From the NCBI GenBank assembly GCA_963969395.1, contig OZ017799.1, forward strand, positions 16,308,501 through 16,372,500: a DNA stretch of 64,000 nucleotides. The letters are read 5' to 3'. The notes under the pieces are model-generated. The model was not told the origin of the DNA, searched no databases, and saw nothing but the letters and a program-made list of their open reading frames with translations. Shown in pieces: positions 12,980 through 30,709 of this stretch; positions within the stretch are counted from its first letter, which is position 1, and each line of letters opens with the position of its first letter. Made by a program: the position numbers and the translations under genes. This stretch comes from Pseudoscleropodium purum. Lineage: Eukaryota > Streptophyta > Bryopsida > Hypnales > Brachytheciaceae.

Positions 12980-13077
12980 AAAATTATTAAATTTTAAAGT
13001 TTTTATGAATTAAAAAAATTACAAAACTATTTTTTCTTTCATTTTGACCGTGGCAATGGCACGGGGCACACTAGTCA
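12980..13077 (+). repeat. Tail of dispersed composite repeat
   Basis: Text around TTAAAGTTTTTATGAATTAAAAAA followed by GGCAATGGCACGGGGCACACTAGTC recurs near 35030-35115, 35460-35555 and 39130-39200. The last 24 bases differ from the 35.5 kb copy at one position only. This copy lies about 490 bp upstream of the SHMT start codon. Confidence 0.55.
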
Positions 13078-13139
13078 CTACCATGGATACATCTCCAAAA
13101 TCAATATGTACCTGCATGAAAGATACAATTTTGGAACCT

Positions 13140-13290
13140 CAATCTACCTAAACAAAACTTTGATCCTTGATAACATTTGCATATGATATCCAAATATCAT
13201 GATCTCTGGTGCATTGGAACCTCCTTCCAATTACCAATAAAAAAATTATGAAAATTTGACCAGTGTAATAATAGTAATTAGGCACAATAG
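13140..13290 (+). repeat. Dispersed repeat in SHMT upstream region (pair with 58380-58540)
   Basis: The text ATATCCAAAT, then GGTGCATTGGAACCTCCTT, then CCAATTACCAA, GAAAATTTGACCA and TAATAATAG matches the segment at 58380-58540 in order and spacing (GGTGTGTTGGAACCTCCTT, CACTTGCCAAC, GAAAATCTGACCA, TAATAATAG). It ends about 275 bp upstream of the SHMT start codon, so it may overlap the promoter. Confidence 0.6.
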
Positions 13291-13566
13291 CATGGTTTTG
13301 GGGGCTGCCCACTGCATTTCTCCAGCGAAGATTCGCTTTCTGCACTGTCTCAAAGACATGACTTCCCCCCTCCCCCTTTGCGACCGGGCCCCTGATTCGA
13401 CCCGGTCGGTTCTCCGCCGGAATGAGCCTTCGCCATTATTCCCAAGTGCCCCCTTCCCCTTGCACTTGGGTTTGTGTTTCCCGATTCCATTTGCACATTC
13501 ATTGTTGCAAATGGTGTTTTGTTGCTGAAAAACGGAAGCCCAACAGCAACAACAACAAGCTCGGCG

Positions 13567-16500
13567 ATGGCCATGATGGCGACCGCACTGCGTAGGCTCG
13601 CTCAAGCGCAGACGCAGCAGCTCCAGCGCAACTGGCACCACGCGCCGACCGCTGCCTACTGCGCCTCCAGCTTCCGATGCAACAGCAGCAATGTGAGCAT
13701 TCGTCGGGGAATCTTGAGGTGCGGAATTTGTGGGTCCTGTTGTTGTGGTTTGGATTGAGTTTGATCGCCTTGGTTTGGATTGATTGGTGTTGCAGACGGC
13801 GGTTGTTGCGGAGGACTCGTCCAAGTCGCACATCACCGTGAGTTTTCGTCTCTTGGCATCTTTCACTTTGGATGCGTGATGTTGGGATCGATTTGTTCAG
13901 GGTTTAGAGTTGGAGAGGAATGAGAAAAGTGGTTGGACGGGTTGGACGAGATCGGGCGATTAGATTGAGGAAGTCTGTAGTGTAGGTCAGCGTAGGAGGT
14001 CATGGTTTTAGAATGTGAGTTTCTTTGCGCGAATGGGGGGAGTTTCCACTTAATCGTTGAGTTTTTTAAGAGCGATTGGGTCATCAATGTATGGGAAAAA
14101 GACGACTGCTGGGTAGATCTGTATGATTCGTGAAAGACATGAGGATTAGATTTCTTTGATATTTAGGAACCTGAATTTTGAAGAATGTGAGGAAATTCGA
14201 AGATCACATATCTTTTCTGGAGGTCAGAGTTGATTACAATTGCTTTTATTGAGTTCACACCTAAAGGCCCAAATTGCGCCTCATGTTTGTTAGCAGTTTG
14301 GAGTAGGTCATACGAGGTCTTTCTTTCGCATAGTTTTATTTAATTTTAAGCTACACATGCCATCTTCTTCTTTGGTTCAGGTGATGTAAAATTCTGTTCC
14401 ATTTGAACCTTAGTATTATTACCATGTGATCAATCGAATTGGTCATTTTTAACTTATGAATCCTTGGGTCTTGTACGAGTTCCGCAGTTGGGAAGGTGTC
14501 TGGGGTCCATGGCTTCATATTATGTCGTTTGGAATAGAATTGGATCCATTGCCGCCTTGCGTTTGTCAATTCTCAAATGAGGAAACCTTTCAATGCATTA
14601 TGTGTAATGCTGTGCAACAGTGGCCGAAGCAGCTCAATACCGACATTTCGGAGGTCGACCCGGAGATCGTTGACATCATTGAGCGCGAGAAGAATCGGCA
14701 ATGGAAGGTATTGTATATCCTGTTTTATTGCTGTCTACACGGTCTTGGTTTGAGTCCTGTACAACTGCTAGAAGACTGAACAATTGTAGCGACTGGTCGA
14801 TGACTTAGCGCTCTTGTGATTTTCATGACACTTTGTAGGGGCTGGAGCTGATCCCGTCCGAGAATTTCACGTCCGTTTCAGTCATGCAGGCCGTGGGGTC
14901 AGTGATGACCAACAAGTATAGTGAAGGGTACCCTGGTGCTCGCTACTATGGTGGCAACGAGTGCGTCCCCTCTCCTTCCTTGTCTTGGTGAATGTTGTAA
15001 TTTGTATATATGAACCTGAATTATGATGTCACTGGTAGGTAGAAGACTCACCCTCCAGAGGTACTCGAGATACCCTAGCCCCGTTGTAATTAGCTTGGGT
15101 TATTTTACATACTGTTCATAAATAGCATTGCAATAGCAGGGATTATGTTACATACTGCCTTTAAAATGACATTATAATTGGCAGGGTTTATGGTACAAAA
15201 TGCCATTAATTGGCATTACGATTGGCAGGGTTTAGTGTGGCTAGGTTCTTAGCAGACCTTTGGAGAGGTTTCTACTACTGTGTCGGAGTCAATTATGTGT
15301 GGTCACCTGTGCTGATGACACATTTAATTTGCAGGTTCATTGACATGGCCGAAAGATTGTGTCAAAAAAGGGCTCTTGCAGCTTTTCGTCTTGACCCTGA
15401 GAAATGGGGAGGTCCGTCTTTCTGTTTTGATCTCCTCTCTTTCCATTTCTAATTAAATTTTTTTTTCTAGAATTGTTCACGATCGCTTTCGTGAAGCATA
15501 CTGTACTGACATTCATTTCTGGTGAAACAGTGAATGTGCAGTCCCTCTCTGGATCACCATCCAACTTTCAGGTCTATACGGCTCTCTTGAAGCCACATGA
15601 CCGCATAATGGCGTTGGATCTTCCCCACGGTGGTCATTTGTCTCATGGATACCAGGTATGATTATTGACTAGCTAATTTGAAAAGTGCCTCTTTTCTTTT
15701 CTTTTTTTCTTGTACGCTTTACTGCTTCAAATCATTTTATGTCATGGTCAAGATAATTCTCTTGCTCATTAAGTAGCTGCACGTTTCCGAAAATTTATGT
15801 ATCCCAGAGTCTATGTCTTGACTCAAATGTTTCTCATTTTCGTGTCAAACAGACAGATACGAAGAAAATCTCGGCTGTTTCTATTTTCTTCGAGACCATG
15901 CCTTACAGACTGGACGAGTCCACTGGTTATATAGACTATGATACGGTATTCACTGCATCCTGTTCATTACCGGGCTATTCATTACATATTTAGAGCCTGT
16001 CTCCTTACATAGCTAATAGTGTTATGATTTCTTCTTTCTATTGTACAGTTTATTGCCTTTCTTGAAGATCCCTGACTGATTAACTTCAGCTTCTATAGAT
16101 ATGGGAGCAACCTCATTTGGCCACTTGGTCACTCAAGGGTTAATACATATATTTGTCCTCCATCCTCTTGATAGGCATCATTTGGGAGTTGTGGATTTGT
16201 GACTGACGACCGAAGCTGCTTTCTTTCAGATGGAGAAAAGCGCGGCTTTGTTCAGACCAAAGTTGATTGTGGCTGGCGCCAGTGCCTATGCCCGCCACTA
16301 CAACTATGCTCGTATGCGCAAGGTGGGTTTGGAAACGAGAATTGCGCATCTCATTGGATTGATAAAGTTGTCAATGCTAAGTTAAAAGTCTTAGATTCAC
16401 ATAGTGCTGATATTAAGGTAATGTTATTGTAATACAAATGGTCTTAACATGATGTCAATATGATGGTATGTCATTGGCTTTAAGTTCACATTACATCGGC

Positions 16501-18945
16501 AAGTATTAAGCTAACATTAATTTGACATTAGCCTATCATTATCTTAACATTGATCCGATGCTCTCAGATTAACATTATCTTACCACAAATAACTGTTACT
16601 CTAATAAGGAATCTTTTGAGATGAGTTGTGATTGATGATGATACACCGTTTACACCTGCATTATACGAAGCTTCAGATATGACTTTAGTCCGCAGTTTGA
16701 TGTCAAGATAAGTGGAACAATTTCATCATATGTGACCTGCTACTGGTGCTATCTTAAGCAGGTTTGTGACAAGCAAAAGGCAATTCTGCTTGCCGATATG
16801 GCCCACATTAGTGGGCTGGTGGCAGCTGGTGTCGTCCCATCTCCCTTCGACTTTGCTGATGTAGTCACTACCACTACCCACAAGTCACTTCGAGGTCCTC
16901 GGGGGGCAATGATCTTCTACCGCAAAGGCTTGAAGGAGACAACCAAGAAGGGCGAACAGGTATGTCAGATACTAGTTTGTTTTCTTTCTGACAGCAATTT
17001 TTCGTTCATTCGTTTCCTGCATGGTAGTATGCAGTTACCGGTCTTGTGTGCGTGCTGTTTGATTTTCGGATCCATCCTATTGTATGCAGATTTTCTATGA
17101 TTATGAGGACAAAATCAATGGAGCTGTCTTTCCAGGACTTCAAGGAGGTCCTCACAACCACACTATCACAGGCCTTGCTGTTGCTCTCAAACAGGCAAGT
17201 TGTCTTTCTCATGCTCTTTGGACTACAGGGTGTCGGTAATATTGTAAATTTTGGCCATCAACTTGCAAATGGTTCACCACTTTTGTTTTAGCTTTTATAG
17301 TTTATTGGGAAGGTCATGAGCTCTTTTATTATGGTGAACTGTTGATGATTTTTATAAATATTTCTTGAAGCCTTGAGAAGATGGGGACTGACCGCTGTAT
17401 ACAGGCTGCAACCCCAGAGTTCAAGGCTTACCAGGAACAAGTTCTCAGTAACTCTGCACGTTTTGCCAAGGTCAGTGTCAACTCCACTGATGCCATGTTA
17501 CAAGATACAAAATAAATGAGAACGTATTAACTGCATTGAAAACACCAGAGTTTGGATAGAAGATTGTTATCTGCTTAGCATTACTTTGGATGCAATTGAT
17601 CAGCATGTAAGCATTCATTGATGGTGGTTATTATTATTTTGAATGCACAGCCTTCTGAAGTGTTAGATCTTCAAGATTACTGTGGCCTACGATATCTGGT
17701 GTTACTAGTGTATTCGTGTGATATGCTGCTAAACTGAATTGTCAGATACTGGTGCACTCTTCAATCGTTAAGTTGCTTATATAATTGCTTTTAATATCGT
17801 AGGCCTTGATTGACCGAGGTTATGAGTTGGTGTCTGGAGGAACCGAGAACCATTTGGTTCTAGTTAACCTTAAGCCCAAGGTATGCACCTCTAACCTGTT
17901 CTGCTGTTTTGGCTACACTTTTCATCTCTTAGAAATTGAAGAATGATAAATGAGTTCTTTTGTTTCTATCAGGGTGTTGACGGCTCAAGAGTGGAGCGAG
18001 TGATGGAGCTTGCTCATATTGCAGCAAATAAAAACACTGTTCCTGGAGATGTATCTGCTTTGGTGCCTGGAGGCATCCGCATGGGTGAGCTTCATATACA
18101 GTGTTTGAATGACTAACTTGAGCAAAAATACCAGTGGCATGAAAGGATAGTGAATCTCAGGTCACAAATCTCGTGGATGATTGAATAGAGCGGTCTTGTT
18201 GTCCGCTCTTAGAGATGGTTTAGTGATAGTTTATTAGTGATTTTGGTTATGATCCTAACAGATGTTGTAGTGATGGTTCATCATTTTCTAATGGATTTTG
18301 TTCTGGCTCGAAACAGGAACCCCGGCATTGACAAGCAGAGGTTTCTCTGAGGAGGATTTTGAGAAAGTAGCTGAGTATTTTGACCGCGCAGTGGAAATTG
18401 CTGTCAAGGTCAAGAAGTCAACAGGTGAGACATTTACGAACTTGCATTTGACAGATGTAGCATCGGACAAGTAGGTCTATACTAGACAACAGTTATTGAG
18501 TATCCTGTGAACTGGCATAGAAAGGGGTCTATGACGCCTTGTTTTGTAAAGTTGAGCTTGATTTGAACAAGTGAGTGCTCCTCAAGCTATTGAGCTGCTG
18601 TCTCCACATGGTGAGAGCATGTCGGTTTAAAATCTGCTTGATTTTCTCATTTGAACACTAAATAACTTAGTTGGCACTACCCTCAAAAGGTGCCATGTCA
18701 CAACTACTCAAGACTTATATGAATGTCTTAGATATCATTAGTTCCTATTGATGTTTGTAATTAAAGTTGTTACTGAACCTTGATTTCTGGTTGCAGGGAC
18801 GAAGCTGAAGGATTTCAGAGCTGCTGTGGACACAGATCCTGAGGTGCAGTCAGAAATTGGGAAGTTGAAGGTTGAAGTGGAAGAATTTGCCAAGCAGTTC
18901 CCCACAATTGGCTTTGAGAAGTCCTCTATGAAGTACCAGGATTAG
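13567..18945 (+). CDS. SHM: Serine hydroxymethyltransferase, mitochondrial
   Basis: PLP enzyme that interconverts serine plus tetrahydrofolate with glycine plus 5,10-methylene-THF; in leaf mitochondria it acts with glycine decarboxylase in photorespiration. Exons: 13567-13692, 13796-13837, 14621-14707, 14839-14960, 15335-15411, 15531-15655, 15853-15945, 16230-16322, 16762-16959, 17090-17194, 17405-17470, 17803-17880, 17973-18084, 18317-18424 and 18797-18945, giving 1581 nt and 526 residues (Arabidopsis SHM1 has 517). Exon 1 codes a presequence rich in Arg, Ala, Gln and Ser with no acidic residue, hence mitochondrial. Motifs: [52 protein letters not shown], and the PLP-lysine motif [13 protein letters not shown] (Lys about 296). 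The start is the first of three close ATGs (13567, 13573, 13576). Intron 10 begins with GC. Confidence 0.97.
15126..15257 (+). repeat. 44-bp tandem repeat in SHMT intron 4
   Basis: Units begin CATT at 15126, 15170 and 15214, an exact 44-bp period. They share CATTRYRATWGGCAGGGTTTATG-like text, and a weaker unit precedes them at about 15082. The array lies inside the intron between the NE and FIDMAE exons. Confidence 0.65.
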
Positions 18946-20481
18946 AATGGCAGTCTTTGTACAATTAGAATCTCATCACGTATTGGAATATTGAAATATA
19001 TTCATTCACCATCCACTTTTCACCAAACGAGTCTGAGGCCTCGTAAATTCTGGCAAAGCTTTCTACTCTGAAATCACCACTTGCCTTGGTGCATGAATGT
19101 AAGTAGGCAAGCTCATCCAGGCCGCAAGGAGTTAGTATTGTTTGAACTAGAGAGCGCTAACATTATTTAAGTCAAGATCAGCGTACTATACCATGTGAAA
19201 ACGTGATATTGGATTGCCAGGGGTGCTGGCTTCTTGAATTCGCTGGCCTCACCGAAGCAAAGACGCTGCTTTCTCCGCGTCTGCCTTCCGATTTTAAGTA
19301 CTTAGTAGTGCAGCTCCGCAACTGGCCGCTGTCAATTCCAAAATTTACGATCCTAAGGAAACTATCAGTCATACGCATGCCAATGGCCAGTCATATGCGA
19401 CTTAGCACTAGTTTCTTGGTGTGGGTACCACTGAAACCTTACTATTTTGGAAATATCGAATACTAATGGATTTGGCTCCTGGGTATAACAAGAAAACTAC
19501 GCTGTTTCCTTTTTCAATTATAGTTCACATAGATTTGTTGCTATTATGAGGAAATACCATTGCTTTGACTAGAAAATTCAATGTGCCTATTGTTTTTTGT
19601 ATTCATCAAACAATTCAATATGCTTGGTGAGTTGTCCAGTTGTTGGAAGTGTCTGTTTAGCATGTGTACAAGAGACCTAAAATAGTTTGAATAAGCATTT
19701 GATTCTTGTTCTTATTGCAAGGGTGTCTTGATCATTGTTGAGTCTTGTTGGGAGTGAAAAAAAGTCCAAATTCACTTTGGACACTGCATGAATGAATTAT
19801 GAATTTTCAAAGTGCTAAAAATAGGTGTGCTCAATCAATCGTATCCTCTCCTGAATAAGGGGTTTCCGTTTTATTCAAAAGAATTTAGGTTCAATTCTGG
19901 TTACAATAAGTGCAGATATCTTATAGGTACAATAACTGCACTTATTCAAAATGGTTTTTCATCTCTAAGTCCCCTCTAAAGATAGGTTACAATAACAGTA
20001 CTTATTATAAGAAAGGAAAGGCAACGTGTGACACGGATCTACAACTATCGAGACTACCAGCCAGAGTGGCTCCAGGAAGGAACTTGGAACTTGGAACTTG
20101 TGAGACGTTGTGAGACGAAAAAAAGAGCTATGACTCGTCAAATACTCATTGGCCTCAGAAAAATGGGTGATGTTTTACAGCCCAACTTTTTTATTCTGAA
20201 GACCGCAAAAGTCACAAGGAAATTCTCAACGCAGTCTAAGACCAGATAAAGATGCAAGGCTAAAATGGCATCGCTGCAGCAACAGTGCAGCAGCATCTAT
20301 GTATACATGAATGAGGGTGGAGAAGAGCCTTCAAAAACATAGCTCGCCTATCTCCTGTTCCGGATGTGATTCTTACTAGCTAAAACTGCGTCAAAAGCTA
20401 GACACAAGCTAAAACAAAATGGTGCACGATATCAGAAGCATCTATTCTGATATTCACAAGCACAAACCTACATTGCTCTAC
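18946..20481. other. Convergent 3' spacer between SHMT and XRN
   Basis: It holds the 3' UTRs of the two convergent genes. A small cluster near 19905-20005 repeats GGTTACAATAASTGCACTTATT-like text three times. Near 20080-20115 are short direct duplications (GGAACTT three times, GTGAGACG twice). The short frames at 19203-19466 and 20028-20249 show no motif I recognise. Confidence 0.5.
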
Positions 20482-27672
<7,191 letters not shown>

Positions 27673-27674
27673 CT

Positions 27675-29244
27675 CTGTTACAGCTGCTGATTACTAGAAT
27701 GATGCTCAATTCTGGAAGTCACGTACGTGGCTTCCTTGGCTAAGAATTAATTCTAATAAATGATCCAAAAGCTAAAAGTTCTGGGAGAACTTGATTAAAG
27801 ATGCCTAAAGAAAAAGAAGCAAGCGATAATTCTGTCACCGATAATTTATAGTCGGTGACGGTTTCCGCAGCAGGATCTCAAGCACTCCGTCGTCGTTTCC
27901 TATGTGTAAGGTGAAGAGATGTCACGAAATGAAAGAATGACGTAAATTTGTGCCGGGAAAATCACCCGTTCGTAAAAATAGACAAATTCTTCTCTTCCTA
28001 CAAATATATCCAACAACCTTGACAATGATGAAATGATGTTGCTGCCTTGCTGATTCGATCAATCACATAAATCTGTAGGAGAGACCACAACTTGGGCTCA
28101 GAAGTGAGTCTTAACTACCAATACAAGCCCTAAATCCTATAAACACTCGGTGACGGACTTATGCAAACCCTAAATGCAAACCCTAAACCCTACAAATATC
28201 ACAAGACATCTGTTAAAATTAAGAAATTTCCACTACCGCGACCCACTTGAATTAAAAATCATATTCCGCTGACATATGATAACTTCTTCCCAACAATTCA
28301 CCACAAAAGTAGCCGTGATCTCAAAAAAGCGGAGCCAACACTTGCCTATACACTCCAAATAAACAAAAAACTCTCATCAACGTTTCATCTCAACCGACCA
28401 CTCTTTCCGGATAGATTTGTTTCGTTTCAAGAATCTAACACAAAGAATGTTTTCACAAGTTATCCCGTTAAGTCCATAGTCCATTATTAGTCCTTCTTTA
28501 ATTAAGAAAATATCCTTTTCAAAGTAATTCACTGCTGCAACTACCAATTCAACACCACATCCATTCAGGTAACACAACCATCCAGTGACAACCCAGGCCA
28601 ACCCAAGTGACGGAGACTGTGCATTAATTTAACTCCCCCTGGACGGTATCCCCAAAATTAAGACGCAGGACGTCGCACATATAGCAGCTCAGGGCAGTAG
28701 TGCGTCATCCCATGACCAGTTTAATTCCCTTTGCCAGGGCACGGCAAATCCTAAGTCCATACCCTAAATTACCCGCACAGCACCAAAGACCAAGTAGCTC
28801 ACCTGGATCACTAACGAAGGTTACCGCTCTTCACGCAACTGGTACAATTTATGCCTGCGTGGAACCAAAAGCCACACGTCAATACGAACCACGGTCTTGC
28901 ATCCACTGCTGGCACCTTCCTCAGTCAGAATGAGCATCTTCACGAAAGACAGCAAGCCATTACTTTGTCTGTAACGGAACCCTAATTTGGGAATAAAGAG
29001 AGCATTTGCCAGATTACTGACGTCGACGCTCAATCGAAAATTAAAATCTGGGATTAAGGATGCTTGCAAGTCGAGGTATTGAGGAGTACAGTATTTCATT
29101 CCAAATTTCGAAAGACGTGAAACCTCAGTACACGATACCCAATAAAACAAATACAGATTTTTAAATGGATTCTAAGATCACACAGAAGGATGCGAAGCAA
29201 TTGAAGGACGAAATCCTAGATAAAAGAAGAGGCTCTGAGCTTAC
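27675..29244 (-). promoter_or_regulatory. Inferred leader intron of XRN with telo-boxes
   Basis: An acceptor TAACAG lies two bases before the XRN start codon on the minus strand. A good donor (ACTC then GTAAGC) lies at 29244, downstream of a moderate-GC segment at about 29245-29340 that would be the leader exon. Inside are AAACCCTAAA at 28165-28174 and a double box at 28178-28192. Leader introns carrying telo-boxes are common in plant housekeeping genes. The intron is inferred from consensus sites only. The enclosed frames at 28700-29150 look like chance. Confidence 0.5.
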
Positions 29245-29375
29245 GAGTTGAGTGTTGAGTTTCTGACTCGCGTGCCAACCGCAAGGACGTGACGGAGCTT
29301 GCAAATCAATGGACAACCGCGACAAAGAAAATGCTCTGCCGGGAAAGAAGGTTTGGAGTCGGAGGTTTTTATGGA

Positions 29376-30340
29376 ATTCTAGGTTTCATTCCTATACACC
29401 AGATCTCCTGAACCCTAATTGCCCTAATAGTCGAAAATGGTAACTTTCAAATCAAATATCTATCGTTGAAAAACGTAGGATATAATTTCTGTATTGATTG
29501 AAACATCTTGATTCCTTCTTCAAAGCTTTCTAAATTATTCATTCCAACTCCTGTAGATATGGAAGTGGCCACTAGGGGTTCACTCCTCCGTACTTACACT
29601 AAAAACATAAAGTCTACTTTATAAAAAACAAAAAATAGAAAACATCCTTTTCTTGTTTAAGAATTTAGGGTGTACATTTTGTTACCTTCCATTAAACTTC
29701 CTAAAAATTTTGCTTGTTCCTAAATGTGAGACTCAAACCCAAAAACCACAACACTCACTAACCCAAATTTCCATTCAAATGACAGAAAGTTTTCAACGGT
29801 TTAACTAATAGCGATCTACATCACAAGTAGCAACTAAATACCTGTCAAGATCGAGCTGCTCAACAGAGTTTTTAGGGACGCAGCAGAACTGCGAAGGTGA
29901 GCTGGTAAGCGTAAAGCAAACAGAATTACCACCTCTTCAATCGCGTAGCAATCTCGTGAAATAAACTAACAACTAGGGTTCTTGAAAGCTAAGAAAATTG
30001 CCATATGCAGAACGACTGCCAACATCTGACTGCCCTAAAACACCAAAACATGCACAGCCATGCCCAGTGAAGCGCAAACTTTCGAAGAACTACCTTCCAG
30101 ACTCAAATTGGCGCAAAATCCCGACCCCTAGGCATGCCAAAGTGGCAAAAATTGAGCAATGTAAACGACATTATATTATGCGACTCCCGAAAGCACCGAG
30201 AACACGAAGAGCCTAGCTTCGCGCGCAAGGCAGAAAAAAACTCACACGCAAAGCTCAGGCATTACGAAATCAAGGCGAACCGGAAAGAATTCCGGCCGAA
30301 AGATGGCCTATAAAAAGAGTTCAGAGGGCGAGAAAGACGG
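29376..30340. other. Upstream flank of XRN
   Basis: Mixed-composition sequence upstream of the inferred XRN leader exon, containing several CCCTAA motifs (for example near 29410). Promoter elements of XRN (minus strand) would lie here, but I see no distinct TATA box. Confidence 0.35.
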
Positions 30341-30709
30341 AAAGTCGGAATGGCCGTCGTGCCAGCCAAGCCAAACCGCACGAGTCGTACATCTATGGAG
30401 TCCGACGAGCTAGAATTTGCGCTTCCTGCTATGGCGATGTTGTCCGATGCAAGCACTCACGGCCTAGAAGCAAACCCTAGATACAGCCATTCTCAAGACA
30501 GACATCATCTCCAAGGTGGAGGTGGGTCCTTGGATGGTAAGTACTTGTACGCCCGCCTTGGTTTTCATCCGCGAAGGAAGGATGAATCCTTCCACCGCCT
30601 AGTGCCGGTTCGAAGGTCGCCCTCCACCGGTCACCGCCAGTCGACCCCATCCGAACGTCAACATATCAATTGTTTTGCTACCAAGGTAAGGGTGTGCTTT
30701 TCTAGATAA
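30341..30709 (+). other. GC-rich island with uncertain reading frame
   Basis: An ATG-initiated frame of 119 codons runs from 30350 to 30709 inside an island of much higher GC than the flanks. Two strong donor consensuses lie in it (GGTAAGTA near 30537 and AAGGTAAGGG near 30683). No family motif is seen, and the opposite strand is also open (30262-30456). It could be a first exon or the promoter region of a lost or unrecognised gene. Confidence 0.22.

Larger units (their letters stand above)
7941..13140. other. AT-rich spacer with repeat elements
   Basis: The RPS11 3' UTR probably lies within the first 200 bp. Beyond it the spacer is AT-rich and holds two adjoining TTAA-type elements (9261-10191 and about 10192-11023). 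At 12980-13077 is the tail of a composite repeat ending in GGCACGGGGCACACTAGTC. Translated frames here are short and lack recognisable motifs. No tRNA or rRNA was seen. Confidence 0.6.

Noticed and set aside
12634..12990. Frame of 118 codons
   Set aside because: AT-rich, low-complexity protein that ends inside a dispersed repeat; no motif.
13246..13866. Long minus-strand frame of 206 codons
   Set aside because: It lies opposite SHMT exons 1-2 and their intron; composition reflects the GC-rich start of SHMT, and no domain motif is present.
18946..20481. Short frames between SHMT and XRN
   Set aside because: They fall in the expected 3' UTRs of two convergent genes and show no protein family signature.
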